Below, piece after piece: positions 47,031 to 56,511 of a DNA stretch of 64,000 bases. Position 1 is the first letter of the stretch; every line of letters starts with the position of its first letter. The stretch comes from Luteibacter flocculans. GTDB lineage: Bacteria; Pseudomonadota; Gammaproteobacteria; Xanthomonadales; Rhodanobacteraceae. Below the pieces are notes generated by a model, which had not been told where the DNA came from, searched no databases, and saw only the letters and a program-made list of their open reading frames with translations. A program made the position numbers and the translations under genes. The DNA is taken from positions 788,001 to 852,000 of the forward strand of contig NZ_CP063231.1 in the NCBI RefSeq assembly GCF_023612255.1, given 5' to 3'.

Positions 47031-48463
47031 ATCCCAGCCGACGCCATCTCGTGAAATGGCTTTCCCTGGTGCCCAGTGCCGCCTTGCTCGGTGGCATGAG
47101 CCTCAGCGCCGCCGCGGGGCCGCGCTTCGTCACCCAGCGGCCGCCCGTCGGCAAGCGCAAGTTCACCAGCGACGCCGTGGAGAAGCTCATTGCGTCGACG
47201 AAGAAAAAGATCGCAGACCCCGAGCTCGCGTGGTTGTTCGAGAACTGCTTCCCGAACACCTTGGATACCACGGTAGAGATCGGTCGGCTCGATGGCTACG
47301 AGGACACCTTCGTGGTCACGGGCGACATCGACGCCATGTGGCTGCGCGACTCGTCCGCGCAGGTGTGGCCGTATCTTCCGCTCACGCCGAAGGACGAAGC
47401 GCTGCGCAAGCTGTTTCGCGGCCTCATCCGTCGCCAGGCGCGCTGCATCAGCATCGATCCGTACGCCAATGCGTTTCTTCCCGATCCGCGCGGCAAGAGC
47501 AAGCTCGAATGGGCGCAGTCCGATATGACCGACATGCGCCCCGGCGTCGCGGAGCGCAAATGGGAGATCGACTCGCTCTGTTACCCCGTGCGTCTCGCGC
47601 ATGGGTATTGGCAGACGACCGGCGATCGCGAGCCGTTCGACGAAAACTGGCGCGCCGCGACGCGACTCATCGTGACCACCTTCCGTGAACAGCAGCGCAA
47701 GGACGGCACCGGCCCGTACCATTTCCAGCGGCCGTCGCCCAATCCGACCGAGAGCCAGTTCCTGCACGGCTATGGGCAGCCCACGCGCCCGGTCGGCATG
47801 ATCCATGCGATGTTCCGTCCGTCCGACGACGCCACGCTGTATCCGTTCAACATCCCGGGCAACCTGTTTGCCGTCGTGACCTTGCGTCGCCTTGCGCAGA
47901 TGCATGGCACGTTCTACGGCGACCAGGGCTTCGCGAGCGAATGTAACGCGCTGGCCGACGAGATCGCTGCGGCGATCGAACAGCATGGCGTGATCGGCGA
48001 CCATGGCGAGGACTACTGGGCCTACGAGGTCGATGGTTATGGCAACCATCTCTTCATGGACGATGCCAACGTGCCGAGTCTGCTGGCCCTGCCTTACCTG
48101 GAATGCGGGCCGCGCGACGCGCGCTATGCGCGCACCCGGGCCAAGGTCTGGAGTGCCGACAACCCGTACTTCTTCAAAGGCAGCGCAGGCGAAGGTATCG
48201 GCGGACCGCATGAGGGCCTGCGCATGATCTGGCCCATGTCGATCATGATGAAGGCGTTCACCACTGACGACACGGCGGAGATCCGTCAGTGCCTGCACGG
48301 GTTGAAGACCACCCATGCGGGCACCGGGTTCATGCACGAGGCATTCGATCAGGACGACCCGAAGCAATTCACGCGGTCGTGGTTCGCCTGGGCCAATACG
48401 CTGTTCGGCGAGCTGGTGGTCCACCTCGCCGATAAACATCCCGATACCTTGCGGCGCGTCTGA
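47027..48463 (+). CDS. GH125 exo-alpha-1,6-mannosidase
   Basis: 478 residues. A metal-independent alpha-mannosidase of family GH125 that removes alpha-1,6-linked mannose after alpha-1,2 trimming. Starts with a twin-arginine-like signal [42 protein letters not shown] near residue 100 and [16 protein letters not shown]-like segment ([17 protein letters not shown]) are the family hallmarks. GTG start at 47027 overlaps the GH2 stop and has a GAAGGAGACC ribosome site. 36 bases separate it from the GH92 gene. Confidence 0.92.
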   Translation: MNPSRRHLVKWLSLVPSAALLGGMSLSAAAGPRFVTQRPPVGKRKFTSDAVEKLIASTKKKIADPELAWLFENCFPNTLDTTVEIGRLDGYEDTFVVTGDIDAMWLRDSSAQVWPYLPLTPKDEALRKLFRGLIRRQARCISIDPYANAFLPDPRGKSKLEWAQSDMTDMRPGVAERKWEIDSLCYPVRLAHGYWQTTGDREPFDENWRAATRLIVTTFREQQRKDGTGPYHFQRPSPNPTESQFLHGYGQPTRPVGMIHAMFRPSDDATLYPFNIPGNLFAVVTLRRLAQMHGTFYGDQGFASECNALADEIAAAIEQHGVIGDHGEDYWAYEVDGYGNHLFMDDANVPSLLALPYLECGPRDARYARTRAKVWSADNPYFFKGSAGEGIGGPHEGLRMIWPMSIMMKAFTTDDTAEIRQCLHGLKTTHAGTGFMHEAFDQDDPKQFTRSWFAWANTLFGELVVHLADKHPDTLRRV

Positions 48464-48499
48464 CGCGCCGATCCCTGTATCCCATCGCTGGAGCGATTC

Positions 48500-50920
48500 A
48501 TGGTTACCCGTCGACGTTTTCTGCAAGGGATGGCTGCCTTCACGGCGCTCGGTCAATTCGGTTCCCTCACCGCGATGGCCGAGGGCGTGCAAGAAGGCTT
48601 GAAAGCACCCTCATCCGGCGGCGGCACCGCCGGTGAGGGTGTGTTGCGTTACGTCGACGTCTTTGTCGGCACCGGCGGCCACGGTCACACCTACCCGGGT
48701 GCGACGCGGCCGTTCGGTATGGTCCAGTTGAGCCCGGACACGTACAACGCACAGTGGGATGGCTCGTCGGGCTATCACCAGGGCGACGGCTCGATCATGG
48801 GCTTCTCCCATACGCATCTCTCCGGAACGGGCGCGAGCGACATGCTCGACGTGCTCGTGATGCCCTCCATGGGGCCCGTGCTCCTGCAACCGGGCGATCG
48901 CGACTTCGACGGCGTCAACTACGTGTCGCGCTTCGACGCGAAGAAGGAGAGCGGCGACTCGAAGGAAAAGGGGTGGCGCAGCGGCGTCAAGGGCTATCGC
49001 TCGCACTACACGGGTGAGCAGGCGCATCCCGGTTATTACCGCGCGAAGCTCACCCGTTTCGACATCCTCGCGGAACTGACCGCTACGTTGCGCGCGGGCA
49101 TGCATCGCTACACTTTCGGCAAGGACGGCGATGCCCATCTGCTGGTCGATCTCGCCCACGGTTATGCAGACGCGATGGACAAGGCCGCGAACGTCACGGA
49201 CGCGGAGCTGACCCTGGTCGGAAACGACACCCTCGTGGGGGGGCGGCGCGTGTGGCAGTGGGCCGCGGGTCGCGTGATCTATTTCGCCATGAAGCTGTCG
49301 CGTCCGGTGTCGAGCCTCACGTTGTATAGCGACGACAAGCCGCTGCCGAAGGGCAGCACCACCGCCAAGGGCGATCATCTGAAAGCGGCCCTGCATTTCG
49401 ACCAGGCGTCGCGCGAGCCGCTGCTGGTCAAGGTGGGTATTTCGGGCGTGGACATCGACGGCGCCATGCGCAATCTCGACGGCGAAATGCCGGGCTGGGA
49501 TTTCGATGGCATCCGTGCCGCGGCCGAAGCCGAGTGGGAGCGCGAGCTGTCGAAGATCCGTATCGACGCCTCGTCGGACAAGATCAAGCGCACCTTCTAC
49601 AGCTCGCTGTATCACACGATGCTCGCGCCGACGGTGTTCAGCGATATCGACGGTCGATACCGCGGCATGGACAAGGCGGTACACGCGCTTCCCGAAGGTC
49701 GGCACAACTACAGCACTTATTCGCTGTGGGACACCTACCGCGCCGAGCATCCGCTGTTGACGCTGTATCAGTCCGAGCGCGTGCCGGACCTGGTGGACGG
49801 CATCGTTCGCCTTGCCGTGGAAAGCCCGAGCGGCGCGCCGGTGTGGCCACTGCAGGGCATCGAGACCGTCTGCATGATCGGTTATCACTCCGCTGTGGTC
49901 GTCGCCGAGGCGCAGGCCAAGGGATTCACCGGCATCGATTACGCAAAGGCATGGCCGGTGTTCCGTCGTCGCGCAATGCAGGACGATTATTTTGGTCTGA
50001 CCTACTACCGCAAGCTTGGTTTCATCCCCAGCGACAAGGAAGGCGAGGCGGTCAGCAAGACGCTCGAATACGCCTACGACGACTGGGCCGTGGCACACAT
50101 GGCCGATGCGCTGGGCCACGCCGAAGACGCCGCGCTATTGCGCAAGCGCTCGCAGAACTACCGCAACGTGTTCGACAAGGACACGCACTTCATGCGCCCG
50201 CGCGGGGAAGACGGCACCTGGCTGCAGCCGTTCGATCCCATCGCGATCGGGCACTCCAAGCGCTGGCGCGACTTCACCGAGTCGAATGCGTGGCAGGCCA
50301 CGTTCCTCAACCAGCACGACGTGTACAACTACATGACGCTGTTCGGCGGCGAGCAGGCGTTCGAGCAGAAACTCGACGCGCTGTTCAATGCCGATCCCAC
50401 GTTGCCCGACGATGCACCGCCTGACATCGCGGGCATGGTCGGCCAGTACGCGTTCGGCAACGAGCCCGGCCATCACATGCCTTATCTGTATGCGTACACG
50501 GGCGCGCATCACAAGACGCAGGCGCGCGTACGCATGCTGCTGGAAACGATGTACCTGCCGGAACCCGACGGCCTCCCCGGCAACGAGGACTGTGGCCAGA
50601 TGAGCGCGTGGTATGTGATGAGCGCCATGGGCCTGTATGCCGTCGACCCGGTCAGCACGAACTACGTTTTCGGCAGCCCCTTGCTCGATCGGGCCGAGGT
50701 ACGCGTCGGCGAAGGTCGCACCCTGGTCATCGAGACGAAGGACAACGGGCCGGGCCGGCCGTACATCCAATCGGTGACCTGGAACGGCAAGCCGTGGACG
50801 AAAAGCTGGATACCGCACGCCGAGCTGGCCGCAGGTGGCACGCTCGCCTTCGTCATGGGCGACACGCCCAACGAGGCGTTCGGCAAGGCGGTGGCCGACC
50901 GGCCCCCATCGTTCGGGTAA
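48500..50920 (+). CDS. GH92 alpha-1,2-mannosidase
   Basis: 806 residues, calcium-dependent exo-alpha-mannosidase of GH92. A twin-arginine signal (TRRRFLQGMAAFTALGQFG) sends it folded to the periplasm. The family pattern is clear: VDVFVGTGGHGHTYPGATRPFGMVQLSPD, GFSHTHLSGTGASDM, STYSLWDTYRAEHPLLTL, and GNEDCGQMSAWYVMSAMGLYAVDP near residue 693. It would trim alpha-1,2-mannose from high-mannose N-glycans or mannan, preparing substrate for GH125 and GH2. Ribosome site CTGGAGCG precedes the ATG. Last gene of the locus. Confidence 0.94.
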   Translation: MVTRRRFLQGMAAFTALGQFGSLTAMAEGVQEGLKAPSSGGGTAGEGVLRYVDVFVGTGGHGHTYPGATRPFGMVQLSPDTYNAQWDGSSGYHQGDGSIMGFSHTHLSGTGASDMLDVLVMPSMGPVLLQPGDRDFDGVNYVSRFDAKKESGDSKEKGWRSGVKGYRSHYTGEQAHPGYYRAKLTRFDILAELTATLRAGMHRYTFGKDGDAHLLVDLAHGYADAMDKAANVTDAELTLVGNDTLVGGRRVWQWAAGRVIYFAMKLSRPVSSLTLYSDDKPLPKGSTTAKGDHLKAALHFDQASREPLLVKVGISGVDIDGAMRNLDGEMPGWDFDGIRAAAEAEWERELSKIRIDASSDKIKRTFYSSLYHTMLAPTVFSDIDGRYRGMDKAVHALPEGRHNYSTYSLWDTYRAEHPLLTLYQSERVPDLVDGIVRLAVESPSGAPVWPLQGIETVCMIGYHSAVVVAEAQAKGFTGIDYAKAWPVFRRRAMQDDYFGLTYYRKLGFIPSDKEGEAVSKTLEYAYDDWAVAHMADALGHAEDAALLRKRSQNYRNVFDKDTHFMRPRGEDGTWLQPFDPIAIGHSKRWRDFTESNAWQATFLNQHDVYNYMTLFGGEQAFEQKLDALFNADPTLPDDAPPDIAGMVGQYAFGNEPGHHMPYLYAYTGAHHKTQARVRMLLETMYLPEPDGLPGNEDCGQMSAWYVMSAMGLYAVDPVSTNYVFGSPLLDRAEVRVGEGRTLVIETKDNGPGRPYIQSVTWNGKPWTKSWIPHAELAAGGTLAFVMGDTPNEAFGKAVADRPPSFG

Positions 50921-51033
50921 TCCGAGCGCGGTAGGCGCCATGCCGGCTGCTGCCGAGCTCGTTCACGAGCGGTAGACCGTCATATCGACACTCTGCCCGG
51001 GCCGGAAGGGCCGGCCTCGGTCAGGGGATCGTC

Positions 51034-51459
51034 ATGTCGTATGCAGGGCGCATGGTTTTTCGCATGTACCTACCCAGTGTGGTCGCGCTGGCTGGAGGCG
51101 CGCTCGCGGCCGCCGCATTGAAGGCGTCCCAGCAGTGGCCCGGGGATCTCGGCATCCTGTCGCTCTATTCCAATCTGCCGTCCTGGACCTTCGCCCTGGC
51201 CCTCGCACTGGCGTTGACCATGGCGACGGTACAGACCGTTCGCCTGCGTTTGTGGGATCGCGGCGCCATCGCCGGCTGCTACGTGTGCGGAAGCCTGCTC
51301 GCTGCACCGCGCGCGTCGCGTCGCGGTCTCGGCATGACCCGTCGCTGTCTCGGCTGCGGCAAGGTCCACGGCGTCAACCACCATCGGCTCTCGCCGAAGG
51401 TCCTGCCGCTGGTGCCGGTCGAGCAAGCCCGACCGGCCACGATCAGGAGCGCACGTTAG
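51034..51459 (+). CDS. Small membrane protein with zinc-ribbon-like Cys pairs
   Basis: 141 residues, unassigned. Two membrane helices (about 11-30 and 50-70) are followed by a cytoplasmic part with two CxxC pairs, GCYVCGS and RCLGCGK, about 25 residues apart, which suggests a zinc ribbon. The arrangement is seen in small membrane-associated unknowns. Start ATG 51034 follows an AGGGGATC ribosome site. Its end overlaps the oppositely oriented 51443-51652 gene by 17 bases, so transcripts converge. Confidence 0.6.
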   Translation: MSYAGRMVFRMYLPSVVALAGGALAAAALKASQQWPGDLGILSLYSNLPSWTFALALALALTMATVQTVRLRLWDRGAIAGCYVCGSLLAAPRASRRGLGMTRRCLGCGKVHGVNHHRLSPKVLPLVPVEQARPATIRSAR

Positions 51460-51652
51460 TCACCGTGATGCGGTGACCGATGCGTTCGAGTAGCGCGCGC
51501 AGCGCTTCGGCATCCTCCACGCTGGCGGCATCGTCGAGCGACAGCCAGAGGGTGTCCCCGGACAGGCCGTGGACCTTTTCGTTGAACTCGATCTCGATGG
51601 CTACCTTGCCACCGGGCTGGACCACCGATACGGTGAAATTTCGCTGATGCAC
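51443..51652 (-). CDS. Hypothetical small protein
   Basis: 69 residues, unassigned. Mixed alpha/beta: NFTVSVVQPGGKVAIEIEFNEKVHG then an acidic helix DAASVEDAEALRALLERIGHRITV. No signal or membrane helix. It sits between a small membrane protein and the repeat cluster, overlapping the former by 17 bases. The 5' flank contains ATGAAC-N13-GTTCAT (51664-51688), a possible operator. Coding status is moderately likely; function unknown. Confidence 0.5.
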   Translation of the reverse strand: MHQRNFTVSVVQPGGKVAIEIEFNEKVHGLSGDTLWLSLDDAASVEDAEALRALLERIGHRITVTNVRS

Positions 51653-51752
51653 GCCCTGGATTCCCTGATGAACTGTCGAATGGACGGTTCATTTTAGCGG
51701 GGTACGAGGGAAAGTGCGTGTGGAGGCAGCGAATGGCGAGGGGAACCGGCGT

Positions 51753-51911
51753 GTGGGAGCCCCCACCCTGGGGCCGAGAAGAACCTAACTGTTGTGGGAG
51801 CCGCCATGGCGGCGAGGGGAGTCTGCGGGTGGGAGCCAGCCTGCTGGCGATGGGAGCTTGCCTCACCGCTAAACCGCTTCGTCGGCTTTTCGCCACCAGG
51901 GTGGCTCCCAC
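51753..51911. repeat. Cluster of four REP-like palindromic repeats
   Basis: From left: a variant with core GGAGCCCCCACCCTGGGG (51753-51781), a GCCATGGC-type copy (51794-51825), a copy of the AGCCTGCTGGC type (51829-51863) and an inverted copy with CACCAGGGTGGCTCCCAC (51872-51911). The last shows a third stem sequence. They lie between the hypothetical gene and the 3' end of the MFS gene, thus again beyond gene ends. Copy order and the ~35-base spacing mirror the cluster at 1411-1680. Confidence 0.85.
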
Positions 51912-51942
51912 CGGCGCTTTTGGTGGCTCCCCGCCACGGCGC

Positions 51943-53382
51943 TCAGTCGCCGACGCTGCCCAGTGGCGCCGCCACGTCCTCCAGCGAACGGCGCTCGGCC
52001 GCCACGCCCAGCCAGAGCGCCGCTGCGGCGCCCACCAGCATCAACGATGCCCCGAATACGTAGCCCCAACCGATCGCCGCACGCTCGCCTGTACCGATCA
52101 GCGTGCCGAACAACCAGGGTCCGGCCACCCCGCCGAGCGCGGTGCCGAAGGCGTAGAACAGGGCGATCGCCAGGGCGCGCAGTTCGAGCGGGAAGCTCTC
52201 GCTCACCGTGAGATAGGCGGAGCTGGCCGCCGCGGAAGCGAAGAAGAACACGACGCTCCACGCCACGGTCTGGCTCCGCGCATCGAGATGCCCATGGACG
52301 AACAGCCACGCCGTCACGAACAACAACAGGCCCGACGCGGCATACGTGAGGGCGATCATCGGGCGGCGGCCGAGGCTGTCGAAGCGCCTGCCGAGCAGCA
52401 GCGGCCCGAGGAAATTGCCCGCGGCGAAGGGCAGCAGGTAGAGCCCCACCTCGGCATCTGCCACGCCGTAGAAACGCCCGAGTACGAGCGCATAGGTAAA
52501 GAAGATCGCGTTGTAGAAGAACGCCTGGGTGGCCATGAGCACCAGTCCCAGCAGTGTCCGCCGCGGGTAGGTACGGAGCAGCGTGGTCGCGACGTCCGTC
52601 AAGGTGATTCCGCGCGGCCTGAGGCGCAGCCGTTGCAATGGCGTGGCGGGTGGCGCGGCACCGACGCGGCGCTCGATCTCGGCGACCACGGCCTCGGCTT
52701 CCCCGACGCGCCCGTGCAGCATCAGCCAGCGAGGGCTCTCGGGAATCCAGCGTCGCAGCACCAGAATGCCCAGGCCAAGCGCGGCGCCGAGCCCAAAGGT
52801 GAGCCGCCAGCCCAGTTCCGGCGCCACCCAGCCCGAATCCAGCAAGACGACGGAGCCCAGGGCACCGGCCGCGGCGCCGAGCCAGAAGCTGCCGTTGATG
52901 ACGAGGTCCGTGTGCCCGCGGTAGCGGGCGGGGATCAACTCCTGGATCGCCGAATTGATCGCGGCATATTCGCCGCCGATGCCGGCTCCGGTAAGCAGAC
53001 GGAAGATCGCGAAGGTGATGAAGTCGGGCGAGAACGCCGTGGCGGCCGTCGCGGTGAGGTACAGACCCAGGGTGACGGTGAAGAGCTTCTTGCGCCCGAG
53101 CCGATCCGTGAGCCAGCCGAAGAACAGCGCACCGACCACCGCCCCGACGAGATAGAGGCTGCCTGCGAGGCCCACCTGCATGTCGCTGAGCCGGAGCACC
53201 GGGCTGGACTTGAGTGCGCCAGCGATCGAGCCGGTGATGGTGACTTCCAGCCCGTCGAGCACCCAGGTGATGCCCAGGGCCGTCGCCACCAAGGTATGGA
53301 ATCGCCCCCAATGCAAGCGGTCGAGGCGCGCGGGGACGTCGGTTTCGACGATGTCGTGGGTGATGCCGGCGGGGGAGTCCAT
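51943..53382 (-). CDS. MFS transporter, sugar-porter/NiaP-like
   Basis: 479 residues with twelve predicted helices. GLEVTITGSIAGALKSSPVL and DMQVGLAGSLYLVGAVVGALFFGWLTDRLGRKKLF give helix 1-3 with the MFS signature DRLGRKK. GGEYAAINSAIQELIPARYRG after helix 4 and WIPESPRWLM before the central loop are markers of the sugar-porter/NiaP-like branch. The substrate (sugar, nicotinate or aromatic acid) cannot be chosen. Start taken at ATG 53382; frame is open to 53742 with no support. It runs toward the repeat cluster; cfa lies upstream in the same orientation, 44 bases away. Confidence 0.85.
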   Translation of the reverse strand: MDSPAGITHDIVETDVPARLDRLHWGRFHTLVATALGITWVLDGLEVTITGSIAGALKSSPVLRLSDMQVGLAGSLYLVGAVVGALFFGWLTDRLGRKKLFTVTLGLYLTATAATAFSPDFITFAIFRLLTGAGIGGEYAAINSAIQELIPARYRGHTDLVINGSFWLGAAAGALGSVVLLDSGWVAPELGWRLTFGLGAALGLGILVLRRWIPESPRWLMLHGRVGEAEAVVAEIERRVGAAPPATPLQRLRLRPRGITLTDVATTLLRTYPRRTLLGLVLMATQAFFYNAIFFTYALVLGRFYGVADAEVGLYLLPFAAGNFLGPLLLGRRFDSLGRRPMIALTYAASGLLLFVTAWLFVHGHLDARSQTVAWSVVFFFASAAASSAYLTVSESFPLELRALAIALFYAFGTALGGVAGPWLFGTLIGTGERAAIGWGYVFGASLMLVGAAAALWLGVAAERRSLEDVAAPLGSVGD

Positions 53383-53426
53383 GGGCCGAACGTAGGGGAC
53401 CTGCCGCTTACGTGCCGTCAACGGGC

Positions 53427-54551
53427 TCAGCGTGGTGCGCGATAGCCTCCGGCGACGCCCTGCGGGGAAAGCGTGAGCTGCCAGAGCTGGTCTCGGCGGC
53501 TGCGGAACACGCCCGCCGAGCAGCCGAGATAGAAGTGCCACATGCGGCGGAATCGCTCGTCGTAGCGCGCCGAGAGACGCGGCCACGCGGCGTCGAAGTT
53601 TTCCCGCCAAGCCATCAGCGTGCGGTCGTAGTCCGCGCCGAAGTTGTGCCAGTCCTCCACCACGAACAGGCCCTCGAGCGCACTCGCCACCTGGCTCATC
53701 GCAGGGATGACCGAATTGGGAAAGATGTACTTCTCGATCCACGGGTCTGGCCTCCCCGGCGTGCCGTTACTGCCGATGCTGTGCAGTACCGCTAGCCCAT
53801 CGTCGCGCAGGCAGCGGCGCGCCACCTCGAACCAGGTGCGGTAGTTTTTGCCGCCGACGTGCTCGAACATCCCCACGGAAAGAACGGCATCGAAGGTCTC
53901 GTCGAGTTCGCGATAGTCCTGCAACCGGATCTCGATCGGCAGGCCCTCGCACAGCGACCGCGCGTACTCCGCCTGCTCCCGGGAAATGGTGACACCGACG
54001 CCGCTCACGCCGTAGCGTTCGGCGGCGAACTTCAACGCCTCGCCCCAGCCACAGCCGATGTCGAGCACGCGCTGACCAGGTTGCAGGCGAAGCTTGCGGC
54101 ATATGAGGTCGAGCTTGGCCTCCTGCGCAGCGTCGAGCGTGTCTGCCTCAGCCCAATAACCGCACGAGTAAACGAGGCGCTTGCCGAGCATGGCCTCGAA
54201 CAGGTCGTTGCCGAGGTCGTAGTGCTGGCGGCCCACGTCCCACGCGTGGTCGCCACGCTGCCGGTTGAGGAAGCGTGCCTTCAAGTGTGCGATCAGCGTG
54301 TCGAGCGTGCGTAGCGATTCGTCCAGGTGTGACGACAGCACGCGCGTGAAGAAGCCGGGCATGTCGCCCACGTCCCACCAGCCGTCCATATAGGCTTCGC
54401 CAAGGCCAAGCGAGCCGTGGGCGAACACGCGTGCGTAGGTGCGGTCATCATGGATGGCGATATCGGTGGGACGACTGCCGCCAAGGGTGACGCCGGCCTG
54501 CTCGAGCAGCTCGGCCGCACGTGCCTTGAGAGAAGACGCATCGTGACTCAT
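53427..54551 (-). CDS. cfa: Cyclopropane-fatty-acyl-phospholipid synthase
   Basis: 374 residues. Adds a methylene from S-adenosylmethionine across cis double bonds of membrane lipids, protecting stationary and acid-stressed cells. An N-terminal lipid-binding domain (GSLGLGEAYMDGWWDVGD) leads to the catalytic domain with QHYDLGNDLFEAML, YSCGYW, the SAM loop VLDIGCGWGEALKFAAERYG, and MFEHVGGKNYRTWF. Start at ATG 54551 (MSHDASSLK) has good family fit; a longer ORF to 54920 overlaps crcB. Runs in the same direction as the MFS gene downstream. Confidence 0.94.
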   Translation of the reverse strand: MSHDASSLKARAAELLEQAGVTLGGSRPTDIAIHDDRTYARVFAHGSLGLGEAYMDGWWDVGDMPGFFTRVLSSHLDESLRTLDTLIAHLKARFLNRQRGDHAWDVGRQHYDLGNDLFEAMLGKRLVYSCGYWAEADTLDAAQEAKLDLICRKLRLQPGQRVLDIGCGWGEALKFAAERYGVSGVGVTISREQAEYARSLCEGLPIEIRLQDYRELDETFDAVLSVGMFEHVGGKNYRTWFEVARRCLRDDGLAVLHSIGSNGTPGRPDPWIEKYIFPNSVIPAMSQVASALEGLFVVEDWHNFGADYDRTLMAWRENFDAAWPRLSARYDERFRRMWHFYLGCSAGVFRSRRDQLWQLTLSPQGVAGGYRAPR

Positions 54552-54592
54552 GAAACGCTCCTTGATCCCCCGGCGCCGCCACAGCGGCGTGC

Positions 54593-54982
54593 CTAGAAAT
54601 GCTTGAGGACGCCCCGCGTGATCGTCAAGCCCGCGATCGTCATGAAGATCGAACCGACCAGGTTGAGCGCGACGTGCCCGGCAAACCATGCGTACTGCTG
54701 GCGCAACAGCAACGCCGACGCCTCGGCCGAAAACGTGGAGAAGGTGGTCAGGCCGCCGAGAAACCCCGTCGCCACGAATAGGCGCGCTTCCACCGGCAAC
54801 GCCTGGTAATGGTCGAACACCCCGAGCACCACGCCCATCAGCAGCCCACCTGTGAGGTTGGCGGCCAGCGTGCCGAGCGGGACGGTCGGGAACAGCGGGT
54901 TGAAGGCGAGCGCGAGCCACCAGCGCAACCAGCAGCCGAGCATGCCGCCGACGCCGACGGCCAGGAATCCGGTATAGCTCAC
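54593..54982 (-). CDS. crcB: Fluoride channel CrcB (Fluc)
   Basis: 129 residues, four membrane helices. A dimeric fluoride exporter. The signatures are GGMLGCWLRWWLAL near the start, ANLTGGLLMGVVLG in helix 2, and GFLGGLTTFSTFSAEA in helix 3, with the breaking Thr-Phe-Ser-Thr-Phe motif of the family. Start is GTG 54982 (VSYTGFLAV). It lies 41 bases upstream of cfa and may be cotranscribed. I found no clear fluoride riboswitch consensus in the 100 bases before it. Confidence 0.93.
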   Translation of the reverse strand: MSYTGFLAVGVGGMLGCWLRWWLALAFNPLFPTVPLGTLAANLTGGLLMGVVLGVFDHYQALPVEARLFVATGFLGGLTTFSTFSAEASALLLRQQYAWFAGHVALNLVGSIFMTIAGLTITRGVLKHF

Positions 54983-55104
54983 GTCAACCCCGCGGAGTAT
55001 CGATGGCGCGATTATGAGCCCTGGTCCGCTCCACGCATACTGCACACGGGGCGGATAGCCGGTTCGTTATACTTTGCGACGCCTCCTTGCGGCTTGTCCG
55101 ATCC

Positions 55105-56349
55105 ATGCCTTCCGCGACCCGCGACCCGCGTCGCCATCTCCCGCTCCTGCTCGCGGCCCTGACGATGATCGGGCCGTTTTCGATCGACGCCATTTTCCCG
55201 GGCTTTCCGGACATCGGGCGCGAGTTCGCCGTGAGCGACGTGGCCTTGCAGCAGCTCTTGAGCGTGTATCTGCTCGCTTACGCGGGCATGAGCCTGTTTC
55301 ACGGGGCGCTGGCGGATGCCTATGGACGCAAGCCGGTGATCATCATTGCCATGGCCGTCTATACGGTTGCCTCGGTGGGTGCGGCCATGGCGCCAGACTT
55401 TGCCTTCCTGCTCGGTTGCCGCGTGCTGCAGGGCATGTCGGGCGGTGCCGGCATCGTGGTGGGCCGCGCCGTGGTGCGCGACACGATGCATGGCGAGGAA
55501 GCCCAGCGCATGATGTCCAAGGTGATGATGATCTTTGGCATCGCCCCGGCCATCGCCCCGATCGTGGGTGCCTGGTTGCTCGGTATCGATGGATGGCGCG
55601 GCATCTTCTGGGCGCTCTCGGGGTTCACGCTATCCCTCACATTCGCGGTGGCGTGGTTCCTCGTGGAGTCCCACCCGGTAGACCGGCGCAGCGTGTTCCG
55701 CCCGCGTCCGCTGTTGGCGGGCTACCTGCGTATCGGGCGAGATCTGCCGTTCTGGCCTCTGGCCCTGGCAAGCTCGATCAATTTCGCTGGGCTGTTTCTC
55801 TATATTGCTTCGGCCCCGCACCTCATTCGTGACCTGCTGCACCTCGGTCCGGATGGCTTCCCCTGGCTGTTCGTGCCGGTGGTGACCGGCATGGTCTCGG
55901 GTGCGTTCATCTCCGGTCGCCTTGCGGGGCGGGTGAGTGCGTCGAAGACGGTCGCCTGGGGCTATGCGGCGATGCTGTCGTCGTGCGTGCTGAATCTGAT
56001 TCTCGCCGTATCGATGGATACACCGCGCGTGCCCTGGTCGACGCTGCCGCTGATCCTCTACGGCTGCGGCGTGCAGTTGGCGTTTCCCACGCTCACGCTG
56101 CTGTTGCTCGACCGCTTTCCGGACCAGCGCGGTGGTGTGTCGTCGGTGCAGGCGTTCGGCAGTCTGCTCGTCACCGCTATGGTCGCTGGCGTACTTTCGC
56201 CAGCCTTGTCCGAGAGCATGCTCACACTTGCCTTCGGCGCGACGGGGATGTGTTCGATCGGTCTCGTCGGCTGGATCTGGTATGCCCAACTCCAACGACA
56301 GCGGCTGGCCGTTGCGTCACCGGGGGACGCCGCGCGCACTGACGCATAG
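55105..56349 (+). CDS. Bcr/CflA-type multidrug MFS efflux pump
   Basis: 414 residues with twelve helices. The 12-TM drug:H+ antiporter pattern is clear: HGALADAYGRKPVIIIAMAVYTVAS (motif A) and GAGIVVGRAVVRDTMHGEEAQRMMS (after helix 4, the Bcr branch signature), and APAIAPIVGAWLLGIDGWRGIFW in helix 5 (antiporter motif C). It exports small drugs such as bicyclomycin or chloramphenicol-like compounds; substrate unknown. Start taken at ATG 55105; a TTG at 55087 extends it by six residues. It is divergent from crcB. Confidence 0.87.
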   Translation: MPSATRDPRRHLPLLLAALTMIGPFSIDAIFPGFPDIGREFAVSDVALQQLLSVYLLAYAGMSLFHGALADAYGRKPVIIIAMAVYTVASVGAAMAPDFAFLLGCRVLQGMSGGAGIVVGRAVVRDTMHGEEAQRMMSKVMMIFGIAPAIAPIVGAWLLGIDGWRGIFWALSGFTLSLTFAVAWFLVESHPVDRRSVFRPRPLLAGYLRIGRDLPFWPLALASSINFAGLFLYIASAPHLIRDLLHLGPDGFPWLFVPVVTGMVSGAFISGRLAGRVSASKTVAWGYAAMLSSCVLNLILAVSMDTPRVPWSTLPLILYGCGVQLAFPTLTLLLLDRFPDQRGGVSSVQAFGSLLVTAMVAGVLSPALSESMLTLAFGATGMCSIGLVGWIWYAQLQRQRLAVASPGDAARTDA

Positions 56350-56511
56350 CCGCATCGAAGGCAAGCGCCACGCATATCCTGCGTGTAAACCGTATGCCAC
56401 TGATTCGCAGGCAATAACTGCATTTGCTTTGCGCGGCAGAATTGGCCAGCATCGAATCCGCGCCCTGTCGACGGGCACCGTGGACATTCAATCTCGGAAA
56501 GGATTCCGATC

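Noticed and set aside
54983-55104. Possible fluoride riboswitch before crcB
   Set aside because: The gap was read on the minus strand; I could not find the conserved GGNGATGG and the partner segment, so no riboswitch is called.
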